DNA of 64,000 bases from Maratus speciosus (GCA_963932465.1 OZ010795.1:479622806-479686805), one strand, 5' to 3'. Positions 34,914 through 47,176 are shown, numbered from the stretch's first letter. Translations and numbers: made by a program. The notes: generated by a model from the sequence alone, not told the origin.

Positions 34914-35365
34914 TGTCATATACGCTCGAAATTCGCCAACCGTCCCGGGTGTGTATTCCTCGTTAAATGCAGCACTCATTTTTTTTTAACACGAAAGATT
35001 TAGTTTATTTATTTAACACAAAATGACATTATATGACGACACAAATGATGATGAACTATGTACAATGAAATAATAGATTTCAGCAGATGCACAACCACTT
35101 CACGTTTCACTCCAAAACAACACTTCACAATATAGCTAAATTATTTCACAAAAACTCCAATTAATATACTTCCGTTTTTATTACTATCTTTTTGGTTTCT
35201 CATAAAAAATAGCCGCGCAAGCACATGCCGGCTTACACAACACTTCTCCCTTCCACACTCTCAATAAACAGTGTCCCCCCCTTCCTCTGCGCGCGCTCAC
35301 GCATCACGTGACGTACGCGCCAAAAGAAATCGAAAGAAAAGTTATCTAGACGCCTCCAGACATCA
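34914..35365 (-). repeat. 3' LTR (452 bp)
   Basis: On the minus strand it starts TGATGTCTGGAGGCG and ends GAGCGTATATGACA, the canonical TG...CA. It matches 41308-41791 closely, so insertion is fairly recent compared with the DNA transposons here. Confidence 0.9.
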
Positions 35366-35400
35366 CACCCCCCCACCCAAGATTGAAAATGGGGGAGGGG
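35366..35400 (-). other. Polypurine tract
   Basis: Reading toward the 3' LTR, GGGTGGGGGGGTG directly precedes TGATGTCTGG; a second G-rich stretch (CCCTCCCCC on plus, about 35394-35402) lies upstream. It would prime plus-strand DNA synthesis. Confidence 0.6.
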
Positions 35401-35732
35401 GTTCCTCATTTTCTATCTGAAATTTAGTCTGGAGACGTCCTCATACTCCATTTTTTAAGCAAATTAACCAAATGAAAATACAAATTAACAAATATATATA
35501 AAAATAAATACAAACTACACCTTGAAATAGTCTGGACACGCTGCCTATACTCTTCTTATCTACTAATATAAAACAGAATTAATATTTAATAATAACAATA
35601 ATAAATGCTATAAACCAAAAAAGAACATATAAAAGTTATAGCTGCAGGAACAAATTAAATTACTGTTGAGTAAACGCGTTAAAGTTTTTTTTTTTTCTAT
35701 ACAGTTTGGAAAGTTTTTCACAGTTTGTTTTC

Positions 35733-37090
35733 TTATCCAATAGTCTCAAGTCTAGATAGTGCGTCTGCATTTATCAACTTTGTACCAGGTCGGTGCGAAA
35801 TCATGTCATATTTTTGCAGTGCTAATGCCCATCGCTGCAGTTTGGAAGATTGAGGGCATTTTTGGTGATGAAAGTCAGTGGGTTGTGATCAGTGATAAGT
35901 TCCACAGGTGATCCAAAAATCCACGTTTCGAACTTCTTTAGACTCCAGATGACCCCATAGGCCTCCCTTTCAATCCTCGGCCAAGCCTGTTGAGTTTTGG
36001 TGAGCTTTTGACTGGCATAACTCACTAGGTACAGTACTCCGTCTTTTGGCTGCGATAAACACGTGACGATGTGGACTGCAGATGCGTCGCACTCGATGAC
36101 AAATGGCACCCCTATAACGGGAGTATGTAGACTAGATGCTTCGATAAGACCTCTTTTCAACTCATTAAACGCCCGATCATGGTCTTCTGACCAACACAAC
36201 TGTTCTGGACTGTTCTTTTTCGTCAGTTCTGTTAGAGGATATGCTACTTCAGCATATTTGGGAATGTAATTTCTATAATAATTACACAAACCAAGAACAC
36301 TTTTCAACTGTTTCTTCGTTTGAGGCACAGCTAGCCTTCGAATAGTCTCTACTTTTCCGGGGTCGGTCCGATGTCTGCCGGACCCGATGATATGTCCTAA
36401 GTACTTGATATGCGGTTTTGCGAATTCACATTTTTTCAAGTTCACTGAGATCCTTAATTGGGATAACTTAGAAAATATCTTTTCTAAATGCATCAGGTGT
36501 TCAGAAAATGTTCCAGAAAAGACGGTTATGTCGTCTATATATGCTCTGGCGAACTCCTTGTAATCGGACAGAGCTTTGTTCATTTCTCGTTAAAAAGTCG
36601 CAGCTGCATTCTTGAGCCCGAAGGCCATTACTTTAAAGCGATACTGAGCCTTGTGAGTTTTAAAACATGCTAAATTTTGACTCTCTTCTTCTAGTGATAT
36701 GGCCCAATACCCTTTGAGTAAGTCTATCGTGGTTATCACATTGGCCCTTCCAATACTGAACAACAGATCGGTGGCATTTTCCATTGGGAAATCATCAGTT
36801 ACTGTAAAAGCATTCAGTGTTCTAAAATCTACGCATAGACGCAAGGCCCCATCTTTCTTCATCACACACACTACTGGGTGTGGCGTGTCTGCCTCACTTT
36901 CTTCAATCAGACCTAGTTCCAATAACTCCTCAATTTGTTTAACTACTTGTGGCTTCAAGGCCTCTGGGATTCGGTAAACATAGGCCTTTTTCTTTTCTGC
37001 GTCACTTATCCTTATTTTATGCTCTCCTACGTTGGCTAGTTGCACTTTTCTAGAAAATAATTCCTTGTATTTATACAATAAATCTAACAT
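35733..37090 (-). pseudogene. Gypsy reverse transcriptase and RNase H
   Basis: The RT domain opens with LFSRKVQLANVGEHKI and shows the fingers and palm blocks ALRLCVDFRTLNAF, TTIDLLKGYWAISL (first catalytic Asp) and ARAYIDDITVFS (YIDD active site), then a thumb and connection (LGHIIGSGRHRTDPGKV). RNase H follows with the catalytic acidic residues in FVIECDAS, IEREAYG and ITDHNPL, and ends in NADALSRLETIG before a stop at 35733-35735. Two lesions are visible: an in-frame TAA at about 36587 where relatives have a Gln codon, and a one-base shift near 35845 inside RNase H. It lies downstream of integrase; 37084-37090 overlaps the end of the integrase frame, suggesting a frame change at the junction. 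Confidence 0.85.
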
Positions 37091-38593
37091 TTTTTTTCTT
37101 TCTCCACCTTTACTAAATGACTTAGATCAACTTCTTCTATGTTAAATAGGTCGGAGTTATCTTTCGTACTGGTGGTGGGATGGATCTCCCCTAATTCTTC
37201 CTCATTTTCGAAGATCACCCCCACCGCCTGAACCCTAGGAGTAAATTTTCTTATCTTATTTACTTGGACATTTCTAAAATTCTCGTTCATTAATTTCACT
37301 TTGTAAGAATCAGGGTTACAGCGCGCCACTATTTCGGCTGGCCCGGTCCACCTCGCGTAAAGTTTGTTCGTGGAGTCCGGAATTAATAAATATACCTGGT
37401 CCGCCGGTCTAAATTCCTTGTAAATCGCTCTTCGATTAGCGTACTTCGCATACGAACATTTCTTAACCTCCGACACTATTGCCGCTTGTTCCGCCGCCCT
37501 TTCTAAATTAATTTTTAACTCCTGGAGGTATTCGGTCGCGCTCTTTCCTAGATTTATAAGTAGTGGGTTTTCGCATGCCCATGTAGATTTTAATACCGCC
37601 AGTGGCCCTCTGGCCTTCCTTCCGTACATTAATTTGAATGGCGATACGTCCGTAGTGCTATTCGGAATTTCTCTGTACGCAAATAATAGATAGGGGTGTG
37701 TTTATCCCAATTTTTAGGTTCGCTACGAATTATATGGTGCAACGTACGTTTCAATACCTGATTGTATCGTTCAACAAGTCCCGAGTTTTGTGGGTGCCCC
37801 GGCGTAGCAAACCTAGGAGCCGCCCCCAGCCTAGCATGAAACTCTTGTATTAACCCTGATACAAAATTTCTACCCTGATCACTCGCTATTACGCGGCGTA
37901 TTCCTGTTCGCATAAATATCTCTAACAATGCATCACACGTAGCTTTAGCCGTAATTGTCCGTAACGGAACTGCCTCTGGCCATCTTGAATGTTGGTCTAC
38001 CACAGTAAGTACGTATTGATGTCTACTCGCTGAAGGAGGTTAAATTTTTCCAATTATGTCAATATTTACAACGTCGAACGGAAGTTCCGGTCTCTCAATT
38101 GGGACAATAGGTATCTGATCGCTGGCCTTCTCCATGCTCCGTAGTTGGCAATCCTTACGCGACGCACAATATTCTTCCACATCCCGCGACATACCTGGTC
38201 AAAAAATGAATAACGAATTCTCTCTTTTGTTTTTTTCACGCCGAGATGACTAGCGAAAACCGATTCGTGCGCAACTTTTAAAATTCCCTCCCTCGTTACC
38301 TTTGGTACCACTAATTGCATAACTTGATCTCCCGAAACTCTTTCCCTATGATAAAGCAAATTGTCTACCATAACAAACCCATTTTTCCCTTTTTCTGCAT
38401 CTTTGGAGGCTCCCTGTAACGATTCGCAACTTTTCTGTTGCGCTCTGTAAATGCTCGCATCTGATTGATGACCCACATTTAAATCTTCGCTATTATTTTT
38501 CCTTTCAATACAGCTAATCATTAACTCTTTTTCTGCAGTTTCATTTTGACGTAATAAACTTAAATTCTCATCATTGGTACTTTGTTGCTCCAT
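37084..38593 (-). pseudogene. Gypsy integrase
   Basis: The order is a zinc-binding region (HESVFASHLGVKKTKERI; the partner segment reads CASRKDC, so the usual second Cys appears as Arg), a catalytic core with Asp in VNIDIIG, Asp in IASDQGRNFVSGL and Glu in NSGLVERYNQVLKRTL, and a long C-terminal domain with VYLLIPDSTNKLYARWTGP and a chromatin-facing tail. Lesions: a frame change near 38165, an in-frame stop before PPSASRHQY near 38042, and a shift near 37690. The frame 37084-37629 then stays open. Its place upstream of RT is the unusual point of this element. Confidence 0.82.
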
Positions 38594-39790
38594 TATCTAC
38601 CCCCTGCCTTTTGATATTTAATTTCTTCCCCCCTTTCTGACTGCATCTCCTCCGTAGGCACCGACACATCACATAACCTATTTTCTTCCCCTCCACTCTG
38701 AGTTGAACGTAATAACTCATAAATCGTTGGAGTGATAACACATGACCCATATAATTTATCTGTTGCTGCGAACAAAACATCTACGCTATTCACTACACTA
38801 TTTGAGTCTCCGGAGTCTAAAGCTATGGGTAAAGTTACAAGGTCAGCGGTAATTTTTTCCTTAAAAGCAGATATCAACTGAATTTTTGAATTTTCATTAT
38901 CTCTAAATGAATCCGGTATTTGATTTAAGGGGTCTTGTACCTTTTAAACCCGTCGAAAATTAATGAAAAACTTCAAAGTTTGAATTAGTCTATCTTCAAA
39001 ACATTTTTATGTATAAACGTAAAATTTTGGATATTGATTAAACAGATTATGCTTTGTAATATACCACCAACAGAAATTTATTAACCCTTTACAGAATTTG
39101 TGTATTGTTGAAATCAAAATAGCTCTTTTTTTTACCCCATAAGTCATTGCGCGCATGATATCTTGAGAAAGTATGTATGGATTGTCATGAAATTTGGTAA
39201 ATATACTAAACAAATATATGTGTTTAAAATGATCTACTTTTAAGTATTTACAATGGTAATACTTTTAGTTATGACTATTTTTATTCATTAAAAATACAAA
39301 ATTTTTATTTTTTTTACGAAAATATTTTTTATTATAGTTAATGAAATAATTTTAGCCTAAGAGTAGATCATTTTAAATACACATATATGTTTAGTGTCTT
39401 TACCGAATTTCATGCAATCCATTCATAATTTCTCAAGATATCATGCGCGCAAAGACTTATGGGGTAAAAAAAGAGCTATTTCGATTTCAACAATACACAA
39501 ATTCTGTAAAGGGTTAATAAATTTCTAATGGTAGCATATTACAAAGCACAATCTCTTTAACCAATATCCAAACTTTCATGTTTATACATAAAAAGACTTT
39601 GAAGATAGACTAATTCAAACTTTGAAGTTTTTCGTTAATTTTCGACGCGTTTAAAAGGTACAAGACCCCTTAAATTAACTACTGGAATTTCGGCCGCATT
39701 ATCGATTAATGTGTTCATTTTACGCCCTCCTAACCACACATCCTGATATTGCAAAGCTTGCGTATTTATTGCGTCATTCTCAGAACATAA
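38593..39790 (-). pseudogene. Retrotransposon protease region, split by a MITE
   Basis: Upstream of the insert, the minus strand reads VWLGGRKMNTLIDNAAEIPV near 39680-39745; the position of DTGA/DSGA of aspartic proteases is occupied by DNAA, so Asn-Ala replaces Thr/Ser-Gly. Downstream of the insert (38924 to 38593) the frame continues with FKEKITADLVTLPIAL and AATDKLYGSCVITP, typical of the C-terminal side of Gypsy proteases. The frame is continuous if the insert and one TTAA are ignored. The region ends just at the start of the integrase zinc domain. Confidence 0.65.
38929..39669. mobile_element. 741-bp MITE with long TIRs in the protease region
   Basis: TTAA flanks both sides (38925-38928, 39670-39673). 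The ends are GGGGTCTTGTACCTTTTAAA and the inverse, and the arms are inverse copies for about 320 bp each with a short AT-rich centre. It has no coding content. TTAA targeting suggests piggyBac or Kolobok. It postdates the LTR element. Confidence 0.88.
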
Positions 39791-39826
39791 AGCTGTCACT
39801 TTTTAGCAACTAACTTTTCATCATGT

Positions 39827-40987
39827 TTATTTTTTTTCAATACCCGATTCCTTTTTCGCATGATTGCGGAAATACCCCATTTTATTTTTATCTTTATTAT
39901 TCGGACAGAAACGTAAATGAATTGTTTGTTTACACAGCCTACAAATGACGTTAGTTTTCCTATCGCGAGAAAGAACATTATTCCTGATATGAGGTGGTAT
40001 ATATTTCCCATGATTCACACTTCCGGTTTCATCATAGTTGCGAAAGGATTTTATCGGTCTATCATATAATTCCGAAAAAGTTCTACCTTTGAAGTAAACC
40101 AATTATCACATAATTCCGCGATCTCGCGTGGTTTTAGCCAGTCATCTATTTGCTTTAATTTAACGTAATTCCGCGTTTCTGAATCTAATGAACTCATTAA
40201 TCTATCGGTAACAATTAATTCATTGAGCGTATCAAAATCATTTACTTTTCTAAGCTGACAATAAAATTTCCAATTAGATCGGATTCTGCTTGCAAATTGT
40301 AAATGGTTTTCATTTTTCATTCTTTTTGCCGTAAGGAAATTTTCTAGACAAGCTTCCGGGGTAGGTTGAAATTCTTTTAAAATCAAAGACTTAACCTTCG
40401 GATAACTCTTCATTCCATTTGTATTTACATAAACTAATAAATGTGCCACGCGTACACCTACTAAATTTAGTAAAAGTTCAACTTTTAACTCCTCCGCAAC
40501 ATTTTTCATTTCGAATGCTTTTTCGAGCGAACTAAAAAATAAATTCCACGCTTCCGGTAGAAGGAACTGGCATACTCAGAGTTCTAACAATTTTAATTAA
40601 AGATTCTAAAGAATTAGTATGGGATTTTTGTCCACCCCCCCCCCCCCGAATCCGAATTCTTATCCTCAGTTTGCATCTTCGCCATTTCTAATTGGGCTTT
40701 TATCACTTCTAATTTTGTTCTCTCTTATTCTAGTGCAGTGTTCTGTTCCGATTTCACATTTTCTTTCTCAATTTTGAGTAACACCGCTTCCCGTTTTTTT
40801 TTTCTATTCTATCTGATACCGTAGTAATTAAAAATTCTTTTATAAATTCAGTATCCTTAGCATATTGGTCGCTTCCTTCAATGAACATTTTCAAATCTAT
40901 AATTCTGTGCTCTGATACTACCTTTAAGCCTAACTCAGTTGCGACCACAACTAAATCCTCTTTCCTCAGCCCTTTAATTCGAAACAT
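39827..40987 (-). pseudogene. Retrotransposon gag
   Basis: The start MFRIKGLRKEDLVVVATELG at 40987 opens an N-terminal segment, followed by a stretch broken between 40754 and 40509. The next frame includes YPKVKSLILKEFQPTPEACL and RLMSSLDSETRNYV, typical of Gypsy gag capsid domains (helix, Phe-x-hydrophobic, Leu-x-x-x-Leu repeats). A further frame ends with a zinc-knuckle-like CRLCKQTIHLRFC (CX2CX4HX3C, one residue short of CCHC). A C-run near 40636 and the T-run near 40795 coincide with frame breaks. It would package the element's RNA. Confidence 0.7.
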
Positions 40988-41307
40988 TTTTCTTTTTCAA
41001 TTTCAAACACTTTTATAATAAATTCTACATATACCAGATACTATCATCTTAAATAAATAAATCAAGCAATAAATGTCATACTACAAGTAGCATCTTTCCT
41101 CTGATATGCTTAAATCGATCATAATAATAAATTATATACTTTTCTCTTGTCTCATTAAATCATTTATATAAATATAAAAACTCATAATAATAGATTATAT
41201 TATATTTCTTTATCTACTAAATCATCTTCAAATATTATCTTTAATTAAAAATACGTAAACATGCAGCTTACTTTTAATAACAGCTCTGGTTCCTCGGAAA
41301 TAGTGCG

Positions 41308-41791
41308 TGTCATATACGCTCGAAATTCGCCAACCATCCCGGGTGTGTATTCCTCGTTAAATGCAGAACTCCTTTTTTTTTTTTTAACACAAAAGATTTA
41401 GTTTGTTTATTTAACACAAAAGATTTAGTTTGTTTATTTAACACAAAAGGACATTATATGACGACACAAATGATGATGAACTATGTACAATGAAATAATA
41501 GATTTCAACTGATGCACAACCACTTCACGTTTCACTCCAAAACAACACTTTACTATATAGCTAAATTATTTCACAAAAACTCCAATTAATATACTTCCGT
41601 TTCTATACAATCTTTTTAGTTTCTCATAAAAAATAGCCACGCACGCTCACATGCCGGCTAACACAACACTTCTTCCCTTCCACACTCTCAATAAACAGTG
41701 TCCCCCATTCCTCTGCGCGCGCTCACGCATCACGTGACGTACGCGCCAAAAGAAATCGAAAGAAAAGTTATCTAGACGCCTCCAGACATCA
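41308..41791 (-). repeat. 5' LTR (484 bp)
   Basis: It is the same as the 3' LTR except for small changes. The main one is a ~27-bp internal tandem duplication of AACACAAAAGATTTAGTTTG present only here (about 41386-41445). TG...CA ends are intact on the minus strand. Confidence 0.9.
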
Positions 41792-41962
41792 TAATATTGT
41801 AGTGAAATTCACTGATTTATATCAGGAGCACATACCATCTGGACGATGTTGTCCGGAATCATGATACAATCCTCAAATTTTCTTTTATGATTTATGGACT
41901 TTTATCTACCGGATCAACCCACCGCTGCCCCTCGCGTAGGAGCTTTGTGCTCCAGCGGCTAG
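41792..41962 (+). mobile_element. Helitron-like 3' end (candidate)
   Basis: CCGCTGCCCCTCGCG, then GGAGCTTTGTGCTCC, CAGCGG and CTAG followed by T (41922-41962). The stems CCGCTG/CAGCGG and GGAGC/GCTCC nest within each other and end next to CTAG, as at Helitron 3' termini. The 5' start is not identified. Confidence 0.45.
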
Positions 41963-42168
41963 TTTTTATGTATATCTATGTGTTAATGTAATTTTTTTTT
42001 CCTCGTTGGTATGTGCCTTTTGTCCGAGGACTGGAACTATGTGTAGTGAATCCCCGCATGTCGGGGAACTTACCGGGTGGAGCAAATAAGGTCTACACCA
42101 GATCCTAGTGATCTGGTGATCTTGCTCCACTTAGGCATAAAATAAAATAAAATACATTTTAAATAGCG
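41963..42168 (+). mobile_element. Structured 3' tail of a non-LTR element (candidate)
   Basis: Three successive stems are visible: CCTCG...CGAGG (42001-42040), CCCCGCATGTCGGGG (42052-42066) and GGAGCAA...TTGCTCC enclosing CACCAGATC/GATCTGGTG (42079-42128). They are followed by CACTTAGGCAT and a simple tail (AAAATA)n. Stem-loops next to a short simple repeat are typical of LINE or SINE 3' ends. No coding portion precedes it. Confidence 0.5.
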
Positions 42169-42524
42169 TAATGTTATTAAATTACACTACAAACGATTTT
42201 TCCCCCATTGACCATAAAGTAACGGAATTATTTTGAGTGCCCCTGTAAATGAACTATTAATACTAAACTCTTCGTATTCAATACCGGACATGCCATACTA
42301 AAAATTATTAATATATAGCAATTGCATATAAATCCGACTACATTTACGCGAGTTGGAGCGTGGACAGACAGTAGGATAGACGGACACACAAACCGAATTC
42401 ATAAACACTTTCCAACATAGTTGAAAAATGTTTAAAATACTACCAAATATGGTTATACACATTAGTAATTTGTCGAAATCCATTTAACATTTCGTATTTT
42501 GACTCTTAATGGAATAGTTTTGTG

Positions 42525-43395
42525 TGGTTATTCTAACAATCCAAAATATCAACCATCTGAGAGTTTTTCGTTATTTTCTATTTTACTTTATTTTCTATAA
42601 AAGATATTCTTTTTTAGAACTTCCTACAAAATGTTACAGTTCCCTTCATCTAAAAGCTAAACATTTCATTCCGTGTAAACATCAAACTTTTCTGAAACTC
42701 ATTTCACTTAATTGTGGATTAATATTTCACTTAATTGTGGATTAATATTTCCCATTTACAAAAGAACTTCCAGCTGCAACGAAAAGAAAATAAATTGTTG
42801 TATTCGATAAATATAGCTAAAATAGGAAATAGTAATGTCTTCTTTCATAAAACAAATACGAAATAATTAACGGAAAGTAGAAATGCACATATATTTTGAA
42901 CACTCTTTTATACTCATTCAATGTTTATCTTAAAAATGAAACAAAATTTCATGATTTCAGTGGTTATTTCAACAACCTAAAATATCAATAATCTAAAAGT
43001 TTTTCATTATTTTCTATAAAAGATATTCTTTTTTAGAACTTCCTAAAAATACAATTACACGTTACAGTTCCCTACAGCTAAAAACTAAAAATTCCAATTC
43101 CGTAGAAACATCAGGCTTATCTGAAACTCAGTTAACTTAATTGAGGATTAATATTTCCCATTTACAAAAGAACTTCCAGCTGCAGCCAAAAGAAAATAAA
43201 TTGTTGATTACGATAAATATACCTAAAATAGTAAATAGTAATGTCTTTCCTTATAAAACAAATACGAAGTAATTAACGTAAAGTAAATGTAAAACAAAAA
43301 TATTTTTTGAACACTCTTTTATAATCATTCAATGTTTATTTTAAAATCACTCAAATTTCTTGCCTGCAATTCCTGTAGTTCCAAAAAACTTCCGT
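42525..43395. repeat. ~435-bp tandem duplication
   Basis: TGGTTATT(C/T)... CCAAAATATCAA to the 3' part of the block begins at about 42525 and again at 42960. Both copies hold AAAGATATTCTTTTTTAGAA and GATTAATATTTCCCATTTAC. The first copy has an extra 24-bp internal duplication (42707-42754). Part of the unit belongs to the dispersed family at 28680. Confidence 0.8.
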
Positions 43396-46300
43396 AATTT
43401 TGGGGGCCATGGGTGCCGATTATGGAAAACTAACCGTTTTTATTTATGCTTGATAGAAAGCTCAAACTATGGAATTTTTAAAAATTCTATATAATGTTTT
43501 CTATGTTTCTTTTTAAGATAAGGCAACAGAAAAAAATATTTAGATTGTAATTTAGAGTTTTTTAATTATTTTCTCAATGTATAATCATAAATTAATTAAC
43601 GTTGAACTATTAAAAAGAGTATTATTGTTATTATTATTATTATTATTATTACACGCTTTGATTTGTATTTATATTTTCTAGTTTTTAGTGTGTAAAATAT
43701 TTCGTTCTTGCTGTTTCACAGTTAGTAGGCATATTTTGGCAAAAGTGGTTTAGCACATAATTAGGTCCACTGTTTTTGTAACTCGTAAACAGTTGTAATC
43801 ATAAATTATTTAGCTATTTATTAACTGCTGCCGGCAAACTGAAAAAAACTCAAAAATTAATTTAATAGTTTATAATTAAAATAAAAAAAACTAGTCGTTG
43901 GGGGCCACCTTAATAATTACCCATCATGGATACGTACAATATAAAATAATGTGAAAATTATGATCGCAAATATCAAGGCAACTGATTGTCCGGTCGACTT
44001 CATTCTTTATGTAAAATTCATGTTACATTCATTTTTTAAAAGAAATATTTCCGAAAATGTTTATATACGCTTCATCAGAACGAATATTTCGAAAGTCAGA
44101 AAAAATAGTTCTGGATAACTTAGGTTACTGAAATTTAATAGTTTTTGTCTTACTATTGCATTCCAAGTACACACCAAATTTCAAGCACTACCTCAATTTC
44201 TTCGGTAGATAGAGTGTTTAAAATCATGACTGAATGACGTCATAAACTTTAAATGCTCTATTACTGAATTGCGTAACAGAAACATCCTTATAACTCCAAA
44301 AATGATAATCATATTAACTAACAGTTTACGGAGTCGGATTAATTATTTTGAAACGCGCGTATTTTAAGGGCTGTATCCGAATTGAAGTTCGGTACTCGGT
44401 TGTTAACCGAGAGAGCTCCCTTCTTGATCAAGGCACCTTAAGCAGTATATTAAGCCTGTTAGATTACAGGATTGCATAAGAAATTTCAAACTATTTAATC
44501 ACTTCTATCATAGACGGCCCCTTAAACCATCATTTTGCCGATTTTAAGCATAATTTGAAAACTACTTGGAAGAAAAATGTGAAATTTTCGATTTCCATAA
44601 AGCAGGACTTAATAAATCTGACTCCATCAAAAAAATTGCAGGTTGCAATTCATAATTTTTTTTAATATTAATTTCATAATTCATATCAGAAAATTATAAA
44701 AAATTGCAGATTCAACGTATTTATGTTTAGGTATATTAATATTATTGCTACACAAAAAATTTAAACATTAGGATGATAATTTCAGGAGATATTAATAAAA
44801 ATATGAAAATATAATTTAACATTAGAAGCACTAAATTTTGAATGTTTATAATTCAAAAACTTATCATTCAAATGACTTGAAATTTGGTGTCTAGGATTGT
44901 TTGAATCAGAGATTTGAAATATCTCGTTAAAAGTGTGTACTGTCAGTGAAAAAAATGAAGTTCGGATTCATTTTAATATGTAGATGGCCCCCTAAGCAAA
45001 TTTTATATACGTCATTTAAAAGTAGACTTTATTTCCAATCGTTGGGTAACAGTAACTTTCGCCTACGATAATTTGTTGAGGAGTTAGTAGGGGGTGTTTA
45101 CTTTTTTTTCCACGATTGTACATATTTGTAATAAATGTTCCTAATTTATATTAATATCTTACTATGATTACGGCGGCTTTCAAAATATATTTGGTATTAT
45201 GGGACGCTCATTGACTATTCTCATTAGGTAGCCAAATACAAAGTAGTTCCTAGAGAGTCTCGAGAGTCGACCCTTTATGCTCCAACGTGTCTTTTAAGCC
45301 CCATTAAGCAAAATGCAATATAAAATTTCATTAATTGGTGGTAGATGGTACTTTTCATACAAAATACTTTGCTAGATCACATTCAGTAAGCACAGCGAAA
45401 GAGTCGCAGCTAAGTATTTTTTAATGGGGTTATTTTCTCAACCATTTACATGGATTTAGGTTTTCCCCTATTAAAAAATGTTTTACGAAAAAATTTGCAA
45501 CTACAAAACCCTTCTCAGTTACAGATAGGACAAAAATATATTTATGTATATTGTTTTTGTATGAATTGTGAGATTTCCATAGACAGGATTTCTTGTTAAT
45601 TAATCTGATTACAATTCTTGTAAATATTTTACAAAAAAAATTCTAACTATCGATTTATAAAATCAGTTTTATTTAAAAATCTATCTAAAAATCAAGTTGT
45701 TATTATATAAGTTGTTTTGGATATCTTCAGACATTAACGAAGATAATTATTGAAGAGGATCAAATTTCTGATTTATAATTCGGGACATAAAGGGTTAAGG
45801 GCCTAATGTTAGAGGTTATGTGCTTGGAAGCTGCCAATTTTTGTGTTACTTAATCTTTGTGTGATGGTGCTTAGTCTTACTGAAACACATAACGCCTTTC
45901 ATTACTTACACTGGCTTAATAATGGTTTTTCCAAAAGGTTAGTGTACGCAGCAGAGTTAACTCTATGGCATTGTGAAAAAATCAAGGATGTATTGGGTGA
46001 CATTTTTTTCTGCCATTTTTTTAAAACCGTGACAGTTTCGGGAACGTTTTTATATACGAGTATAACTTTGGTACCTCCAAATGGTCTTTAAATAACAATC
46101 TGTCATTTCGTCTGTTAACTTTTTGATTTTGAAGAAAATTTTACTCGTCGGAGAAAAATCAAATCAAATCTTTTTCATCTGGATTTTTTAATTGCTTTAA
46201 GATTTATTTTGATCTGATTAAAAGATTTTCATATAAAACAAAGTGGATCAAGCCTCCCATATAGTGGGTCAACCCTCCCATGCGTGGGGAGATTTGACCC

Positions 46301-47130
46301 ATTATTTTCTCATGATAAAAATCAATCATTTTAATTTTTTTTTATTTATTACACTTATGTAGCAATTTTATTTTGATAACTGATTGTATAACGAATAAAA
46401 TGATATATAAAACTTTATTCTATGTTCAATATTTAAAAAATAAAGAATCATTCTGCAAAAGTGGGTCAACCTTCCTTAGTCTCCACTATATTTTGCAAAT
46501 AAAATTGATAATTATTTGGTACAAATGCTTAAAATTTAAAGAAGAAAATAAATATAAATTTAGTTTTATTTTCGTATTTTATTTAATTATAATTAATATA
46601 TGTATATATTTTGTAATCATTAAAAAATAAATTAATTTTATGTATATAAAATTTTTGCAATGCAAAAATTCATGCATTTAAAATAACTTTATTTTTTTTT
46701 ATGTTTTGTCTCCTATTTTTAAATGTATCTTAGTTGGATGATATATATTCTGTAACATTCGATGATGTATCTGCATGTTATGAAAAGATATGAGTAAAAT
46801 TCGATTTTTTTTCTTCTCTAAGTCATTTTCTTTTCGTGTTTTTTCATCTATTATGGATTCCAATGCATTATACTGACAAATAACAGACTATAGTTTGCTT
46901 AGTTAGCTGCCTATTACATGAAATAATTCATTTTTCAGTAACACGTGGTATTCTTGCCACCTGAAGATTAAATAGTGCGGTGTTGCTCTGATTGTCACCA
47001 TTATTTTCCTTGATTATATTTTTCTATTACATTTTATTCATTTTCTGATTAATTCCTTTTTATTTCAATTTTGTTTGGTAACAGCTTATTAAAATGCTTT
47101 ATACTGTCAGTATTTTGAGGCTTCCTTGTG

Positions 47131-47176
<46 letters not shown>

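Larger units (their letters stand above)
34914..41791 (-). mobile_element. Gypsy-type LTR retrotransposon with INT before RT (Gmr1-like order)
   Basis: Near-identical LTRs bound a 6.9-kb element on the minus strand. From 5' to 3' it has gag (40987 to 39827), protease region (about 39780 to 38593, interrupted), integrase (38593 to 37084), then RT and RNase H (37090 to 35733). RT, RNase H and integrase motifs are Gypsy-class, but integrase precedes RT, as in Copia and in the Gmr1-like group of Gypsy elements. Removing the 741-bp insert leaves about 6.1 kb, a normal length. A perfect 4-5-bp target duplication is not evident: ATATT lies left of the element and TAATATT right. No tRNA-complementary PBS starting TGG is seen directly after the 5' LTR. 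Confidence 0.85.

Noticed and set aside
35822..38877. Copia or BEL/Pao assignment of the LTR element because of its gene order
   Set aside because: RT has the Gypsy blocks (DFRTLNAF, GYWAISL, YIDD) and Gypsy RNase H and integrase motifs; Copia RT landmarks are absent, and BEL/Pao places integrase last.
44385..44430. tRNA or regulatory hairpin CTCGGTTGTTAACCGAG
   Set aside because: Only a 6-bp stem with no further cloverleaf structure or promoter boxes.
45843..46091. 82-codon plus-strand frame starting MLLNLCVMVL
   Set aside because: No recognisable domain, no promoter or splice context, and the length is expected by chance in 64 kb.
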